Counted from the first letter of the stretch, positions 27,370 to 37,683 are shown. The stretch: 64,000 nt of DNA from Acidobacteriota bacterium (GCA_021813745.1 JAKAJO010000092.1:62001-126000); one strand, 5' to 3'. Numbers and translations: made by a program. The notes: generated by a model not told the origin, from the letters alone.

Positions 27370-27912
27370 CTATTCGTGAGCGTAAGCTTTGAAGAACCGG
27401 ATCCGCACCGCCGGCTTGCCGTCGATCTTCATGCCTTCCAGCGTCCCGACATACGCTCCGCCATTCAGCCAGTCGTACTTACCCTTGGGCGCTTCAAACA
27501 CCGGCGTCGTCAGCATCGCGTCGTGCATTCCGGCCGTATTCGGGCACACCATTCCCGCATTCACCACGTGGATGATGGCCCCATCGTCGGTTTCAATCAT
27601 GTAGTCCGCATGCAGGTTGAAGCACCCGCTGGCGTTGGTCAACTGCCAGTCCCATCCGCCGGGCAGAACCTTGCCCTTTAGTCCCGGGCCGGAGAATGTT
27701 CCGCCCGTAATCGGCACAATGTTGCGCTTGCCCATCGGCGTCTCGCCCACGGGAATCGAAGACGCCAGAGCCACCTGCTCCTCATACACAAACTTGAGTT
27801 GCGGAGGAGCGGGCAGACTCGCCCCAGCCTCTTGTCCGGTTGCGAAGGGCGCAAGCCAAAAAGGAGCCAACAGGAAAAGCGCGAAACCCGAAACCACCCG
27901 GCCAACCGTCAT
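27370..27912 (-). CDS. Secreted DUF3237 (UPF0311) protein
   Basis: A 180-residue protein with an N-terminal signal peptide (about residues 1-26, hydrophobic FALFLLAPFWLAPFA) and a DUF3237 beta-barrel domain. Typical elements are GKRNIVPITGGTFSGP, GGWDWQL and ADYMIETDDGAIIHVVNAG. The family function is not known; some members occur beside catabolic genes. It sits between lysC (18 bases) and dapB (19 bases), both cytosolic enzymes, so an exported protein here is unexpected. The ATG is preceded by GGAGAGG. Confidence 0.87.
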   Translation of the reverse strand: MTVGRVVSGFALFLLAPFWLAPFATGQEAGASLPAPPQLKFVYEEQVALASSIPVGETPMGKRNIVPITGGTFSGPGLKGKVLPGGWDWQLTNASGCFNLHADYMIETDDGAIIHVVNAGMVCPNTAGMHDAMLTTPVFEAPKGKYDWLNGGAYVGTLEGMKIDGKPAVRIRFFKAYAHE

Positions 27913-27930
27913 CCACGCGTTCCTCTCCGG

Positions 27931-29334
27931 TTACGCAAGCACCTTGCGTGCTTCCACATCAAAGATCGTCGGATCCGGGTCCTTGAAGAACGCCGCGTGC
28001 AAGGAGCGCACAGCTTCCTCGGCGTCGTCTTCCTCGATCATGAAGCTCATGTTGATCTCGCTCGCGCCCTGCGAAATCATGCGCACGTTGATGTGCCGCA
28101 CCGCGTTGAAAACCTGCGCGGCAATCCCATTCTGCCCGCGGATATCCTCGCCCACCAGGCAGATCAGCGCCTTCTTGCCCTCGTACTTCACATCCGCCAG
28201 CTGGCTCAGGTCGGCGGCAATCGCCGGCAGCTTGTCGTTGGAGTCCACGGTCAGCGAAACAGAAACCTCGCTCGTCGAGACCATATCAACAGGGCACTTG
28301 TACTTGTCGAAGATGGTGAAGATCTCCTTCAGGTAGCCATGTGTCATCAGCATGCGGCTGGCGACTACGTCGATGATGGAGAGCTTCTTCTTCACCGCGA
28401 TCGACTTGAACGGGCTCTTGCAGTGCGGCGCCAGAGAGATGATGCGCGTGCCCTCGTTCGTGGGGTTCCTGCTGTTCAGCACCAGCACCGGGATGTTCTT
28501 CTTCACCGCCGGCAGAATCGTCGCCGGGTGCAGCACCTTCGCGCCAAAGTAGGCCAGCTCCGCCGCCTCTTCAAAGCTGATCACCTTCACGCGCAGCGCG
28601 TCCGGGCAGATGCGCGGGTCGGTCGTCATAATGCCGTCCACGTCCGTCCAGATCTCGATGGCATCGGCACTCAGCGCACCGCCAATCAGCGCGCCTGTGA
28701 AGTCCGAGCCGCCACGGCCGAGCGTCGTCGTCAGACCCTCTTCATTCGCTCCAATAAAGCCGCCCATCACCGGCACCTTGCCCTGGTCCAGCAGCGGGCG
28801 AAGCTTTTCTGCCGCGCGCTTTTCAATCAGATCGTCCTGCGGCACGGCCTTTTGGAACTGCGAGTCAGTCCGGATGATCTCGCGCGCATCCACATGCACG
28901 GCTGCAATCCCGCGGTCGCAGAATGCCTCCGCGACAATGCGGCTTGAAATGCGCTCGCCGTAGCTCACAATCAAGTCAGAGATGCGCGGCGTCAGCTCCA
29001 GAATCGCCGCCAGTCCGCGTAGGATCTCGTCCAGCGAGTCGAACTTCTCGTCAATCAGGCTCACCAGCGACGCACTGTTCTTCACCAGCGCCACCGCCGT
29101 GTCGCGGTGCCGTGCACGCAGCCGCGAGCTGATCGCCAGCGCTCCGGTGCGGTCGCCCGTTGCAGCAGCAGAGGCGGCGCGCAGCAGTTGGTCCGTCACC
29201 TTGGCCAGCGCGCTCACCACCACGACAGGCCGCTTGCCCAGCGCAACGCGCCCGGCCACGATGGAGGCAGTACGGGTAATGGCGGCGGGGTCTTCCACCG
29301 AGGTGCCGCCGAACTTCATCACAACCAGGCTCAT
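27931..29334 (-). CDS. lysC: Aspartate kinase
   Basis: Phosphorylates aspartate, the first step to lysine, threonine and methionine. At 467 residues it is a monofunctional LysC-type enzyme. KFGGTSVEDP (residues 7-16) is the kinase signature; IVSYGERISS and GRGGSDFTGALIGGAL form the aspartate and ATP sites. Two ACT domains occupy the C-terminus (from about IIDVVASRM and LICLVGEDIRG), which normally mediate feedback inhibition by lysine or threonine. It lies 104 bases downstream of asd in the same unit. Confidence 0.96.
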   Translation of the reverse strand: MSLVVMKFGGTSVEDPAAITRTASIVAGRVALGKRPVVVVSALAKVTDQLLRAASAAATGDRTGALAISSRLRARHRDTAVALVKNSASLVSLIDEKFDSLDEILRGLAAILELTPRISDLIVSYGERISSRIVAEAFCDRGIAAVHVDAREIIRTDSQFQKAVPQDDLIEKRAAEKLRPLLDQGKVPVMGGFIGANEEGLTTTLGRGGSDFTGALIGGALSADAIEIWTDVDGIMTTDPRICPDALRVKVISFEEAAELAYFGAKVLHPATILPAVKKNIPVLVLNSRNPTNEGTRIISLAPHCKSPFKSIAVKKKLSIIDVVASRMLMTHGYLKEIFTIFDKYKCPVDMVSTSEVSVSLTVDSNDKLPAIAADLSQLADVKYEGKKALICLVGEDIRGQNGIAAQVFNAVRHINVRMISQGASEINMSFMIEEDDAEEAVRSLHAAFFKDPDPTIFDVEARKVLA

Positions 29335-29438
29335 CTTGAGATTTCCGTCGTTCTTGGCCGCTGGGCTTGCGCCTTAGCTGGTGGCCGGTTCCGCGCAGCA
29401 CGCAGGCCGCGCTCTGATCCAGGGGTGTGTGGCCTGCG

Positions 29439-30512
29439 CTAGGCCCGCATGGCGACAGCCGCCGGCTCCAGTTTGCCCAGACTCACCAGCAGCTCCGCAT
29501 TCAGAATGGTGGCTCCCGCCGCGCCCCGCACCGTGTTGTGCGAGAGCAGGACAAACTTCCAGTCCAACAGATTGCAGGGGCGCAAACGGCCCACCGTCAC
29601 CGCCATGCCGCGCTCGCGGTTGCGGTCCAGGCGGGGCTGCGGCCTGTCCGGCTGCGTTGCAAACTGCACCGGCTGCTGTGGCGCAAAGGGCAGATCCATT
29701 CCTGCCAGCGGCCGGTACGCATCCCACGCCGCCACAATCTCCTCTGCCGTTGCCTTTTTGCCGAGCTGGATGGACACGCACTCCGTGTGCCCATCCACCA
29801 CTGGCACGCGATTGCAGTGCGCCGTAATCCTGGCCGCCAGCGGCTTCACACTATGTCCCTCAAGCCTGCCCAGCAGCTTCAGCGTCTCGGCCTCCATCTT
29901 CTCTTCTTCGCTGCCGATGTAGGGCACCACGTTGTCGAGGATGTCCATCGAGGCAACGCCAGGATAGCCAGCGCCGCTCACTGCCTGCATCGTGGACACA
30001 AAGATCTTCTCGATGCCAAAGCGCTCTTCGAGCGGCTTTAGCGCCATCACGAGGCCAATCGTCGAGCAGTTGGGATTGGTGACCATGTACCCACCCGAAT
30101 CGCGTCGCGAAGCCTGCTCCTCAATCAGGTGCAAATGCTCGGCGTTCACCTCGGGAATCACCAGCGGCACATTCGGCGTCATGCGGAAGGCGCTGGAGTT
30201 CGAGAGCACCGCGCAGCCCGCCTCGGCAAACTTCGGCTCCAGCTCGCGCGCAATGGGCGCATCGATCGAAGAAAAGATGATCTTGGGCGCTCCGGCCGGG
30301 TCCGCAGGCGAGACCGGCATTTTGGCAATGCGATCCGGCAGCGGTGTGTCCAGCCGCCACTTCACCGCCTCGCCATACGGCTTGCCGCTCGAGCGGTCGC
30401 TGGCCGCAAGCCAGGTGATCTCAAACCACGGATGGTTTTCGAGCAGTTGAATGTAGCGCTGGCCGACCATTCCGGTCGCGCCAAGGATGCCGATTGGGTA
30501 TTTGTTTTGCAT
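29439..30512 (-). CDS. asd: Aspartate-semialdehyde dehydrogenase (archaeal/fungal type)
   Basis: Reduces aspartyl phosphate to aspartate semialdehyde with NADPH. It has about 357 residues. The NADP motif ILGATGMVGQRY is at residues 9-20 and the catalytic cysteine is C149 in NPNCSTIGLV. The GATGxVGQR form and overall pattern resemble the archaeal/fungal branch rather than the E. coli enzyme. ATG 30512 is preferred because the Rossmann fold starts directly after it; the frame is open 66 bases further upstream. It precedes lysC, so two consecutive pathway steps are adjacent. Confidence 0.94.
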   Translation of the reverse strand: MQNKYPIGILGATGMVGQRYIQLLENHPWFEITWLAASDRSSGKPYGEAVKWRLDTPLPDRIAKMPVSPADPAGAPKIIFSSIDAPIARELEPKFAEAGCAVLSNSSAFRMTPNVPLVIPEVNAEHLHLIEEQASRRDSGGYMVTNPNCSTIGLVMALKPLEERFGIEKIFVSTMQAVSGAGYPGVASMDILDNVVPYIGSEEEKMEAETLKLLGRLEGHSVKPLAARITAHCNRVPVVDGHTECVSIQLGKKATAEEIVAAWDAYRPLAGMDLPFAPQQPVQFATQPDRPQPRLDRNRERGMAVTVGRLRPCNLLDWKFVLLSHNTVRGAAGATILNAELLVSLGKLEPAAVAMRA

Positions 30513-30608
30513 GGTCCTGAACACTCCAGTGTACAGGAGAGTCAGTGCGCCACAAAGAAGAGAAGCACCGCATTGCAAGGTAAATTGCGGTGCTCCTCAC
30601 GCCAGGTC

Positions 30609-30926
30609 CTAATCGCCGGATGCATCAGGCCGCACTGGCATCGCGCAGCCCTCGCCCACCACCGTGGTCCACTCGCGCACGCGCCAGCTCTTCACCACGC
30701 CATTCAACACATAGGGATCGGCTTGGGCGAACTTCTCCGCCACCTCGGGCGAATCCCCTTGGAACAGCAGCACGGCGCCATCCGCCGGATCGGCCAGCGC
30801 ACCAGCCAGCACCAGCTCGCCGCGCTCCGTCGCAGCCCACGCAGCCGCCAGATGGGCCCGGCGAAAGGCCGCCCGCCGCTCCATGTAGTCGTCCGCCACG
30901 TCGTAAAACAGCAGATAATGCTTCAT
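30609..30926 (-). CDS. YciI-family protein
   Basis: A 105-residue single-domain YciI-like (ferredoxin-like fold) protein. It has the typical start MKHYLLFYDVADDYMERR, then LAAAWAATERGELVLAGALA and FAQADPYVLNGVV. Family members have a conserved His/Asp pair; H25 and D71 are candidates. The function is unknown in most bacteria. It lies 11 bases downstream of the isocitrate-dehydrogenase gene and is clearly part of that transcription unit. Confidence 0.88.
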   Translation of the reverse strand: MKHYLLFYDVADDYMERRAAFRRAHLAAAWAATERGELVLAGALADPADGAVLLFQGDSPEVAEKFAQADPYVLNGVVKSWRVREWTTVVGEGCAMPVRPDASGD

Positions 30927-30937
30927 CGTCGCGCCCC

Positions 30938-31951
30938 TCAGCCCATCGCCGTCAGCACAGCGTCAGCAAACTGGCTCGTTCCCGCCTTGCCGCCCACATC
31001 ACGCGTCAGCGTCTTGCGCTCGGCGTACACCGCCTCCAGCGCCTTCTGCACCTTGTTCGCCGCGGCTTCTTCATTCAGGTGATGCAGCATCAGCACAGCC
31101 GACTGCAACAGCGCCGTTGGGTTCGCAATGTCCTGCCCGGCAATGTCCGGCGCCGAGCCGTGCACAGCCTCAAAAATGGCGCACTCATGCCCAAGATTCG
31201 CGCCCGGCACAAGGCCCAGCCCGCCCACGAGGCCAGCGCACAGGTCGCTGACAATGTCGCCGTACAGGTTCTCGAGCAGCAGTGTGTCGTACTGGAAGGG
31301 ATTCATCACCAGCTGCATGCACGTGTTGTCAATAATGTGCTCGCCGTACAGAATCTCCGGGTAGCCCTCAGCCACGCGCCGTGCGCAGCGCAAAAACAGG
31401 CCGTCGGAGAGCTTCATGATGTTGGCCTTGTGGATGGAGTGAATCTTCTTGCGCCCGTGCTTGCGCGCGTAGTCAAACGCAAACTTGGCGATGCGCGTCG
31501 AGCCCTTGTCGGTGATGACTTTGATGCTCTCCACGACGCCCGGCACCACCTCGTGCTCCAGGCCCACGTATTCGCCCTCGGTGTTCTCGCGCACAATGAT
31601 GAGGTCCACGCCGGGCCACTTCGTCTCCAGGCCGGGAAGGTTCTTGATTGGACGGAAATTCGCAAACAGGTCGAACTTCTTGCGCAGCGTCACATTGATG
31701 CTCTTGAAGCCGCCGCCCACCGGCGTCGTCACCGGGCCCTTGAGCGCCACTTTGTTGCGCTCGATCGAGTCGTACAGATCGGCGGGAATGTACTCGCCGT
31801 AAATCTCAAAGGCTTCCGCGCCGGCGGCGAAGCGCTCCCATTCAAACTTCACTCCGGTCGCTTCAAGAATGCGGACCACGGCCTGCGTGACTTCAGGGCC
31901 AATCCCGTCGCCGGGAATCAACGTGACTTTGTGCGGTGTCGATGTAGACAT
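30938..31951 (-). CDS. NAD-dependent isocitrate dehydrogenase (isocitrate/isopropylmalate family)
   Basis: Oxidative decarboxylation of isocitrate to 2-oxoglutarate in the TCA cycle is the most likely reaction. The length of 337 residues and TLIPGDGIGPEVTQAVVRIL at the start are typical of the beta-decarboxylating dehydrogenases. IVRENTEGEYVGLEHE favours NAD-isocitrate dehydrogenase over isopropylmalate dehydrogenase. The metal/NAD region reads HGSAPDIAGQDIANPTALL. Homo-isocitrate dehydrogenase is a weaker alternative. GGAGAAAG precedes the ATG. It lies 29 bases after nrdR. Citrate synthase, another TCA gene, is 8 kb away. Confidence 0.9.
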   Translation of the reverse strand: MSTSTPHKVTLIPGDGIGPEVTQAVVRILEATGVKFEWERFAAGAEAFEIYGEYIPADLYDSIERNKVALKGPVTTPVGGGFKSINVTLRKKFDLFANFRPIKNLPGLETKWPGVDLIIVRENTEGEYVGLEHEVVPGVVESIKVITDKGSTRIAKFAFDYARKHGRKKIHSIHKANIMKLSDGLFLRCARRVAEGYPEILYGEHIIDNTCMQLVMNPFQYDTLLLENLYGDIVSDLCAGLVGGLGLVPGANLGHECAIFEAVHGSAPDIAGQDIANPTALLQSAVLMLHHLNEEAAANKVQKALEAVYAERKTLTRDVGGKAGTSQFADAVLTAMG

Positions 31952-31980
31952 TCTTTCTCCAGTGGCGGCGAGTGCGCCGT

Positions 31981-32457
31981 CTATTTCTTGGCTTTCTGGG
32001 TTCGATGCGAGTCCAGCAGCCCTTCCAGTTCTTCCTTGAACTCGCGGACGTCTTTGAAGTCGCGGTAGACAGAAGCGAAGCGGATATAGGCCACCGTGTC
32101 CAGCCCCTTCAGGTGTTTCATAATCAGTTCGCCCACCTCATTCGTGGTGCGCTCGCGCTCCGTGGCTTCCATCAGGAACGCTTCCGTGGCGTCCACAATG
32201 GTTTCGAGTTGGGTGGAGGACACGGGGCGCTTTTCGCAGGCGCGCAGCAGCCCGCTTAACACCTTCTGCCGGTCAAAACGCTCACGGCGGCCGTCCTTTT
32301 TCACCACCATGTATGGAATCTCGTCAATGCGTTCGTAGGTGGTGAAGCGGCGGTTGCAGCTCTCGCACTCGCGCCGGCGGCGAATGGAGTCCGCCTCCTT
32401 GCTTTCGCGCGAGTCCACCACACGATCCTGTGCAAAGCCGCAGTAAGGGCACTTCAT
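31981..32457 (-). CDS. nrdR: Transcriptional repressor NrdR
   Basis: A 158-residue ATP/dATP-responsive repressor of ribonucleotide reductase genes. The N-terminal zinc ribbon has C3, C6, C31 and C34 (MKCPYC and CESC). An ATP-cone follows ([20 protein letters not shown] to about residue 140). The C-terminal tail is basic. GAGGA precedes the ATG. It is the first gene of the long minus-strand unit and is divergent from poxB, sharing a 190-base gap. No NrdR box pair was recognised in that gap. Confidence 0.97.
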   Translation of the reverse strand: MKCPYCGFAQDRVVDSRESKEADSIRRRRECESCNRRFTTYERIDEIPYMVVKKDGRRERFDRQKVLSGLLRACEKRPVSSTQLETIVDATEAFLMEATERERTTNEVGELIMKHLKGLDTVAYIRFASVYRDFKDVREFKEELEGLLDSHRTQKAKK

Positions 32458-32647
32458 GCTTCCTCAATTTTACGGTACGATTGCGTGCGCGTCTCGTACG
32501 CATGTATCCCACGCTGCGGGAATCCGAGTGCCCGCGCTTGCACCGCGCGCACCAGCGCTGCATCTACCAAGCGTTAGCCTTAGCGGCAGCCGGAGTCGCT
32601 GCAACGCACCATGCAGCGCGGATGCGTCAACAGACGGAGAGTGTGCC

Positions 32648-34366
32648 ATGAAAGTTGCGGAACTGTGCGTGGAAGTGCTGGCGGCGGCCGGCGTGGAGCG
32701 GATCTACGGCGTCGCCGGTGATTCGCTGAACGGCATCACCGACTCGGTGCGAACGCGCAGAGGCATGGCCTGGGTCGGCGTGCGCCACGAGGAGACTGCT
32801 GCCTTCGCCGCCGGAGCGGAAGCCGCGCTTACCGGCCGGCTCGCCGTCTGCGCAGGCAGTTGCGGGCCCGGCAACCTCCACCTCATCAACGGCCTCTATG
32901 ATGCGCACCGCAGCCGCGTCCCTGTGCTTGCCATTGCCGCGCACATCCCCTCGCAGGAAATCGGCAGCGGCTATTTCCAGGAGACGCATCCCGAGCACCT
33001 CTTCAAGGAGTGCAGCGTCTACTGCGAGCTCGTCTCCAGCCCCGCGCAGATGCCGCGCACCCTTGAGATTGCCATCCAGACGGCCATTGCCCGGCGCGGC
33101 GTTGCCGTCGTCGTGCTCCCCGGCGACGTGGCCCTCGCCGAAGCGGTTAACACCGAGCGGCGCGTCGAGTTCACCACGGAACGCTCCGAGGTCATCCCCG
33201 GCAAGGAAAAAATGGGGCAGCTTGCCCAGCTTCTCAACCAGTCACTCAAAGTCACCATTCTTGCCGGCGCAGGCTGTCAGGGCGCGCACGATGAGCTCAT
33301 GGCCGTCGCAGGAAGCCTTCAGGCGCCTGTGGTTCATGCCCTGCGCGGCAAGGAGTTCATCGAGTACGACAATCCCTTTGATGTGGGCATGACCGGCCTG
33401 CTCGGCTTTTCCTCCGGCTATCACGCCATGATGAACTGCGACACGCTGCTCATGCTGGGCACTGATTTTCCCTACCAGCAGTTCTACCCGCAGAAGGCGC
33501 GCATCGTGCAGATCGACCTGCGCGAGGAGCAGATTGGCCGTCGCAGCCACGTCGATCTCGGGCTCGCCGGCGGCATCAAGGAGACGCTGCGCGAACTGCT
33601 CCCCCTCCTCAGCCAGAAGCAGGACTCGACCTTCCTGCGCGCCTGCCGCGATCACTATCGCGACACGCGCAGGGATCTGGATGCGCTGGCCACCGGCAAG
33701 CCCGGCCAGCGGCCCATTCATCCGCAGTATGTGGCCAAAGTGCTCAATGAGGTTGCCGCCCAGGACGCCATCTTCACTGTGGATGTCGGCACGCCGGTCA
33801 TCTGGGCTGCCCGCTACCTCACCATGAACGGCAAGCGGCGTCTGCTCGGCTCCTTCAATCACGGTTCCATGGCCAACGCTCTGCCGCAGGCCATCGGCGC
33901 GCAGATCTCGCATCCCGGCCGCCAGGTTGTCACGCTCTCCGGGGATGGCGGCCTCTCCATGCTGATGGGCGACCTGCTCTCGCATCGTCAGCTTGACCTT
34001 CCCGTCAAGCTCATCGTCTTCAACAATGGCTCGCTCGGTTTTGTGGAGCTGGAGATGAAGGCGACCGGCTTCCTCAGCCACGCCACGGACCTCGTGAATC
34101 CTGACTTCACTCAGATTGCCCAGGGTTCGGGTCTGCTGGGCATCCACGTTGACGATCCGGAGCAGGTGCGGCCCGCGCTCGAAAGAGCCTTCGCTCACAA
34201 AGGCCCCGCGCTGGTCGATATCGCCGTCAACCGCCACGAACTGGCCATGCCGCCCTCACTCAAGCTCGACCAGGTGGTCGACTTCAACCTCTACATGATC
34301 AAGGCGATCCTGAATGGTCGCGGCGATGAGATTATCGAACTGGCGCGCACCAATCTGCTCCGTTGA
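32648..34366 (+). CDS. poxB: Pyruvate dehydrogenase (quinone)/pyruvate oxidase-type ThDP enzyme
   Basis: A 572-residue thiamine-diphosphate enzyme that most likely decarboxylates pyruvate to acetate and passes electrons to quinone through FAD. The N-terminal domain has [15 protein letters not shown] and [15 protein letters not shown], with the conserved glutamate. The C-terminal ThDP/Mg motif is [20 protein letters not shown] ending in FNNGSLGFV. Acetolactate synthase is less likely given GVAGDSLNG and the C-terminus. ATG 32648 is preceded by GGAGAG; the frame is open to 32456 but that part is not conserved. It is convergent with a sugar aminotransferase gene. Confidence 0.9.
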   Translation: MKVAELCVEVLAAAGVERIYGVAGDSLNGITDSVRTRRGMAWVGVRHEETAAFAAGAEAALTGRLAVCAGSCGPGNLHLINGLYDAHRSRVPVLAIAAHIPSQEIGSGYFQETHPEHLFKECSVYCELVSSPAQMPRTLEIAIQTAIARRGVAVVVLPGDVALAEAVNTERRVEFTTERSEVIPGKEKMGQLAQLLNQSLKVTILAGAGCQGAHDELMAVAGSLQAPVVHALRGKEFIEYDNPFDVGMTGLLGFSSGYHAMMNCDTLLMLGTDFPYQQFYPQKARIVQIDLREEQIGRRSHVDLGLAGGIKETLRELLPLLSQKQDSTFLRACRDHYRDTRRDLDALATGKPGQRPIHPQYVAKVLNEVAAQDAIFTVDVGTPVIWAARYLTMNGKRRLLGSFNHGSMANALPQAIGAQISHPGRQVVTLSGDGGLSMLMGDLLSHRQLDLPVKLIVFNNGSLGFVELEMKATGFLSHATDLVNPDFTQIAQGSGLLGIHVDDPEQVRPALERAFAHKGPALVDIAVNRHELAMPPSLKLDQVVDFNLYMIKAILNGRGDEIIELARTNLLR

Positions 34367-34396
34367 GCTCGCGAGCTGAGGGCAGTGCCGGCGACT

Positions 34397-35581
34397 TCAG
34401 CTCAGAAACTCCGCAATCGCATCCACCACCGTCTGCTGCTCGTCTTCCCGTAGCTCGGGGAAGATGGGCAGCGCCAGCACTTCGCGCGCCGCGCGCTCCG
34501 CTTCGGGAAAGTCGCCTTCCTTGTAGCCCAGCGGCTTCAGCGCCTCCTGCAGGTGCAGCGGAACGGGATAGTAAATCTCCGAGCCGATCCTGCGCGCAGT
34601 CAGGAACTCGCGCAGAGCATCGCGCCGGCTGCTGCGGATCACATACTGGTGCCACACGTGGCGGCTTCCCGGAACCTCATGCGGCAGCACCACGCCATGC
34701 GCGGGATACGGCCCGGCTTCGGCCAGACCCGCCGCATGAAACAGCGCATGGTAGCGACGGGCCACCGTGTGCCGGGCATGATTCCAGCCATCGATATATT
34801 TGAGCTTGATCTCAAGGATCGCGCCTTGGAAGCCGTCCAGCCGCGCATTCCATCCGATCTCATCGTGATGGTAGCGGCGGCGCATCCCATGCTGGCGCAG
34901 CATCCGCGCCCGCTCGGCGATGTCTTCGGAGTTCGTCGCCACCATGCCCGCGTCGCCCGCGGCCGAGAGGTTCTTGGTGGGATAAAAGCTGAAGGCCGCC
35001 GCATCGCCAATGCCGCCGGCTTGGACGCCGTCACGCGCGGCTCCCCAGGCCTGCGCGGCGTCCTCAATGATCGCAAGCCCACGCCCTCGTCCAAAACCAG
35101 GAGAAAATTCCGCGCACTGGCCGTAGAGATGGACTGGCAATATCGCCCGCACGTCGACGCCGCGTTTCGTGTCCAGCACTGCCTCCACCGCGGCCGGGCT
35201 GAGGTTGAACGTCGCGGGGTCAATATCGGCAAGTACTGCCGTCGCCCCTGTGCGCAGAATGGCGCTGACCGAGGCGAAAAAACTGAATGGAGTGGTCACC
35301 ACCGCCATACCCGGCCCGATGCCCGCTGAGGCCAGCGCCAACCAAAGGGCGTCCGTGCCCGACGAGCAGCCGATCGCATGCGCCACCCCGAGCTGGCGGG
35401 CCGCAGCCTGCTCAAATGCCGCGACCGGCTCACCAAGAATGAACTGCTGCGTCTCCAAGACATGCCCCAGCGCCGCCATCAGCTCCTCGTAAAGAGGCTG
35501 ATACTGGCGTTTCAGGTCGAGCATGGGCACGGTTTGCGCCGTAGCGGCACCGGTTGCGCGGGAGGAGACAGGGTCTTTCAC
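34397..35581 (-). CDS. DegT/DnrJ/EryC1/StrS aminotransferase
   Basis: A PLP-dependent sugar aminotransferase of about 394 residues. The substrate-site CSSGTDALWLAL is near residue 72 and the PLP lysine is K203 in FYPTKNLSAAGDAG. The order of PHEVPGSRHVWHQYVIRS and the C-terminal half is typical of the ArnB/DegT family making 3- or 4-amino deoxysugars. It starts with GTG after a GAGG site; ATG 35524 (MLDLKRQY) is an alternative. Unlike the first aminotransferase in the window it has no glycan genes beside it, so the sugar acted on is unknown. Confidence 0.88.
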   Translation of the reverse strand: MKDPVSSRATGAATAQTVPMLDLKRQYQPLYEELMAALGHVLETQQFILGEPVAAFEQAAARQLGVAHAIGCSSGTDALWLALASAGIGPGMAVVTTPFSFFASVSAILRTGATAVLADIDPATFNLSPAAVEAVLDTKRGVDVRAILPVHLYGQCAEFSPGFGRGRGLAIIEDAAQAWGAARDGVQAGGIGDAAAFSFYPTKNLSAAGDAGMVATNSEDIAERARMLRQHGMRRRYHHDEIGWNARLDGFQGAILEIKLKYIDGWNHARHTVARRYHALFHAAGLAEAGPYPAHGVVLPHEVPGSRHVWHQYVIRSSRRDALREFLTARRIGSEIYYPVPLHLQEALKPLGYKEGDFPEAERAAREVLALPIFPELREDEQQTVVDAIAEFLS

Positions 35582-35671
35582 GCCCTCATCCTAGCAGTTT
35601 GGATGGATGGAGAGGTGTGACGGAACATGACCACCGGTTTCATGAAGCGAAGATCAATCCCCGGCTGGCAG

Positions 35672-35700
35672 TTGAAAAAGGTTGCAAATCCTTTTACTGT
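35672..35700 (+). promoter_or_regulatory. Possible promoter upstream of hfq
   Basis: TTGAAA (35672-35677) and TACTGT (35695-35700) are 17 bases apart, matching a sigma70-like layout. Transcription would begin about 115 bases before the hfq start. It is supported by position and consensus only. Confidence 0.3.
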
Positions 35701-35822
35701 GGTCACATTGCGGGATTCCTCGGCTCCGGGGCTTCCGGTGCCGTTCCCGCTGATTTGCAGGATGGACGTGCGCAGGTCGGGCGCACCGAACACAAATAAA
35801 GAAGAAAGCAGGAGATCGGCAC

Positions 35823-36134
35823 ATGGAAAACAAGCCGGCACAAAATATTCAGGACACCTTCCTGAATACGGTCCGTAAGGACAAGACCCCCATCACGATT
35901 TATCTGGTCAGCGGCGTCAAGCTCACCGGAAAGATCCGCTCCTTTGACAAATACTCCGTGCTGCTCGAAAACAACAGCCAGGAGCAGTTGATCTTCAAGC
36001 ACGCCATTTCGACCGTTGTCAGCAATCGCAGCGTGATGCACGGCGAGCACCGTCCTGCGGTCACGCACGGATCACTTGGTCCGTCCGCGGTTCCCGCTCC
36101 TGCCACACCTGCGGCCACCGCGGAGCAGCGCTAG
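35823..36134 (+). CDS. hfq: RNA chaperone Hfq
   Basis: A hexameric Sm-like protein that pairs small RNAs with mRNAs. The 103 residues comprise the Sm core plus a Pro/Ala-rich C-terminal tail of about 25 residues. The core is clear: [14 protein letters not shown] at residues 7-20 (conserved N-terminal helix), then [20 protein letters not shown]. The Sm2 motif KHAIST starts at K59/H60, equivalent to the E. coli KHAIST. AGGAG lies before the ATG. It is 20 bases upstream of hflX, the same order as in enterobacteria. Confidence 0.97.
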   Translation: MENKPAQNIQDTFLNTVRKDKTPITIYLVSGVKLTGKIRSFDKYSVLLENNSQEQLIFKHAISTVVSNRSVMHGEHRPAVTHGSLGPSAVPAPATPAATAEQR

Positions 36135-36154
36135 AGCGCTGGGAGCACGCCTCG

Positions 36155-37558
36155 TTGCAAGAGCTTGAGACCCGGACAAGGCAGGAGCGCGCCGTTCTGG
36201 TTGGGGTGGACTTCGGTCTCCGCAGCCGCACTCCTCGTTCCGGCGCTGAGGCTGCGCGTCTGGCTGCGCTCCAAGCCCGAGACCACGCAGACGAATCATC
36301 GTCGGCCCCAGAGGAAGAGCCTGAGACATCATCCGCGCCGCGGCCGGTCGATGCTCTGGGCCTGAGCGCCGAGGAGTCGATGGCCGAATTCCGCGAGTTG
36401 GTATCAAGCGCCGGTGGGTACGTGGCCGCCGAGCTCATGCAGCGCCGTGGCCGCCTCGACCCGGCCACACTCATCGGGCAAGGCAAAGTCGAAGAGGTGG
36501 CAGGGGTTGCTGCCTCCACTGAGGCCGATCTCGTCCTCTTCGATCACGACCTCTCGCCGACTCAGTTGCGCAACCTTGAGCGTGCCTTGCCCTGCCGCGT
36601 TCTCGACCGTACCCAGCTCATTCTGGACATCTTTGCCCGCCACGCCCGTACCCGCGAGGGCCAGCTCCAGGTGGAGCTCGCCCAGCTCGAATACATGCTG
36701 CCCCGGCTTACCGGCCGCGGTCGCGAAATGTCCCAGCTCGGTGGCGGCATCGGTACCCGAGGCCCCGGCGAAACCCAGCTTGAGACCGACCGGCGCCGCA
36801 TCCAGCGCCGCATTGACCAGCTCAAGCAGGATCTGGACGCCGTCCGTCGTGTGCGCCGCCAGCAGCGCCAGCGCCGCGAGGCTGTTCCCGTGCCCACCGT
36901 GGCTCTGGTCGGCTACACCAACGCGGGTAAAAGCACCCTCTTCAACCAGCTCACCGGTGCCCAGGTGCTGCAATCGTCGCGCATGTTCGCCACCCTTGAT
37001 CCCAAGCTGCGCGCCATCGAGCTGCCCAGCCGCCGCAAGGTGCTGCTGTCAGACACGGTTGGCTTCATCCGCAATCTGCCGCATACGCTGGTCACCAGCT
37101 TTCGTGCCACTCTCGAAGAGGTAGAGCAGGCCGAGGTTCTGCTCCACGTTCGCGATGTCTCCTCCCACTATGGCGAGGAGCAAAAGGCGCAGGTCGAAAA
37201 AGTGCTTGGCGAGCTCGATGCTTTGCGCAAGCCGCGCATCGAAGTCCTGAACAAGGTGGACCTGCTGACGCCTGAAGACCGGCAGGCACGCGCTGCCCAG
37301 GGAGCCCTGCTCGTCTCTGCGCGCACCGGCGAGGGCATGGAATCGCTTATTTCCGCGATCGACGAGGCGCTCAAGTCCGACCCGCTCCTTGAAGCCGAAT
37401 TGCGCGTCCCGCAAAGCGAAGGTGCGGTGCTGGCCATGATCGACGCCGGGATGACCGTGCGCGACCGCATCTACGAGGGCAATCTCGTGCACTTGACGGT
37501 CACCGGGCCAGCCTCTCTGGTGGGCCGTCTGCGCGAGTGGCGCGTACGCAACTCATAA
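36155..37558 (+). CDS. hflX: Ribosome-associated GTPase HflX
   Basis: A GTPase that splits or rescues stalled 70S ribosomes. It has about 467 residues. The HflX N-terminal domain contains [10 protein letters not shown] and [13 protein letters not shown], then the glycine-rich [19 protein letters not shown]. The GTPase has G1 GYTNAGKST near residue 252, G3 [11 protein letters not shown] near 300 and G4 NKVDL. A TTG start is used because no in-frame ATG precedes the conserved domain; the first ~60 residues are Ala/Glu/Ser-rich and variable. It is probably co-transcribed with hfq. Confidence 0.95.
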   Translation: MQELETRTRQERAVLVGVDFGLRSRTPRSGAEAARLAALQARDHADESSSAPEEEPETSSAPRPVDALGLSAEESMAEFRELVSSAGGYVAAELMQRRGRLDPATLIGQGKVEEVAGVAASTEADLVLFDHDLSPTQLRNLERALPCRVLDRTQLILDIFARHARTREGQLQVELAQLEYMLPRLTGRGREMSQLGGGIGTRGPGETQLETDRRRIQRRIDQLKQDLDAVRRVRRQQRQRREAVPVPTVALVGYTNAGKSTLFNQLTGAQVLQSSRMFATLDPKLRAIELPSRRKVLLSDTVGFIRNLPHTLVTSFRATLEEVEQAEVLLHVRDVSSHYGEEQKAQVEKVLGELDALRKPRIEVLNKVDLLTPEDRQARAAQGALLVSARTGEGMESLISAIDEALKSDPLLEAELRVPQSEGAVLAMIDAGMTVRDRIYEGNLVHLTVTGPASLVGRLREWRVRNS

Positions 37559-37683
37559 AGCTGCTGAGGGACGGTTGGCCGGCACACTGCCTCGTTCGGA
37601 TGACTCCAACTCCGTTGCACATCGGCACTTTGTGCTGGAGTGGCCCGCACGATAGCCTGTGTCTTGACCGAAAGGATGCCCCG

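Noticed and set aside
34366..34377. 12-base perfect palindrome AGCTCGCGAGCT at the poxB stop
   Set aside because: Too short, no loop or T tract, and such palindromes are expected by chance in GC-rich DNA.
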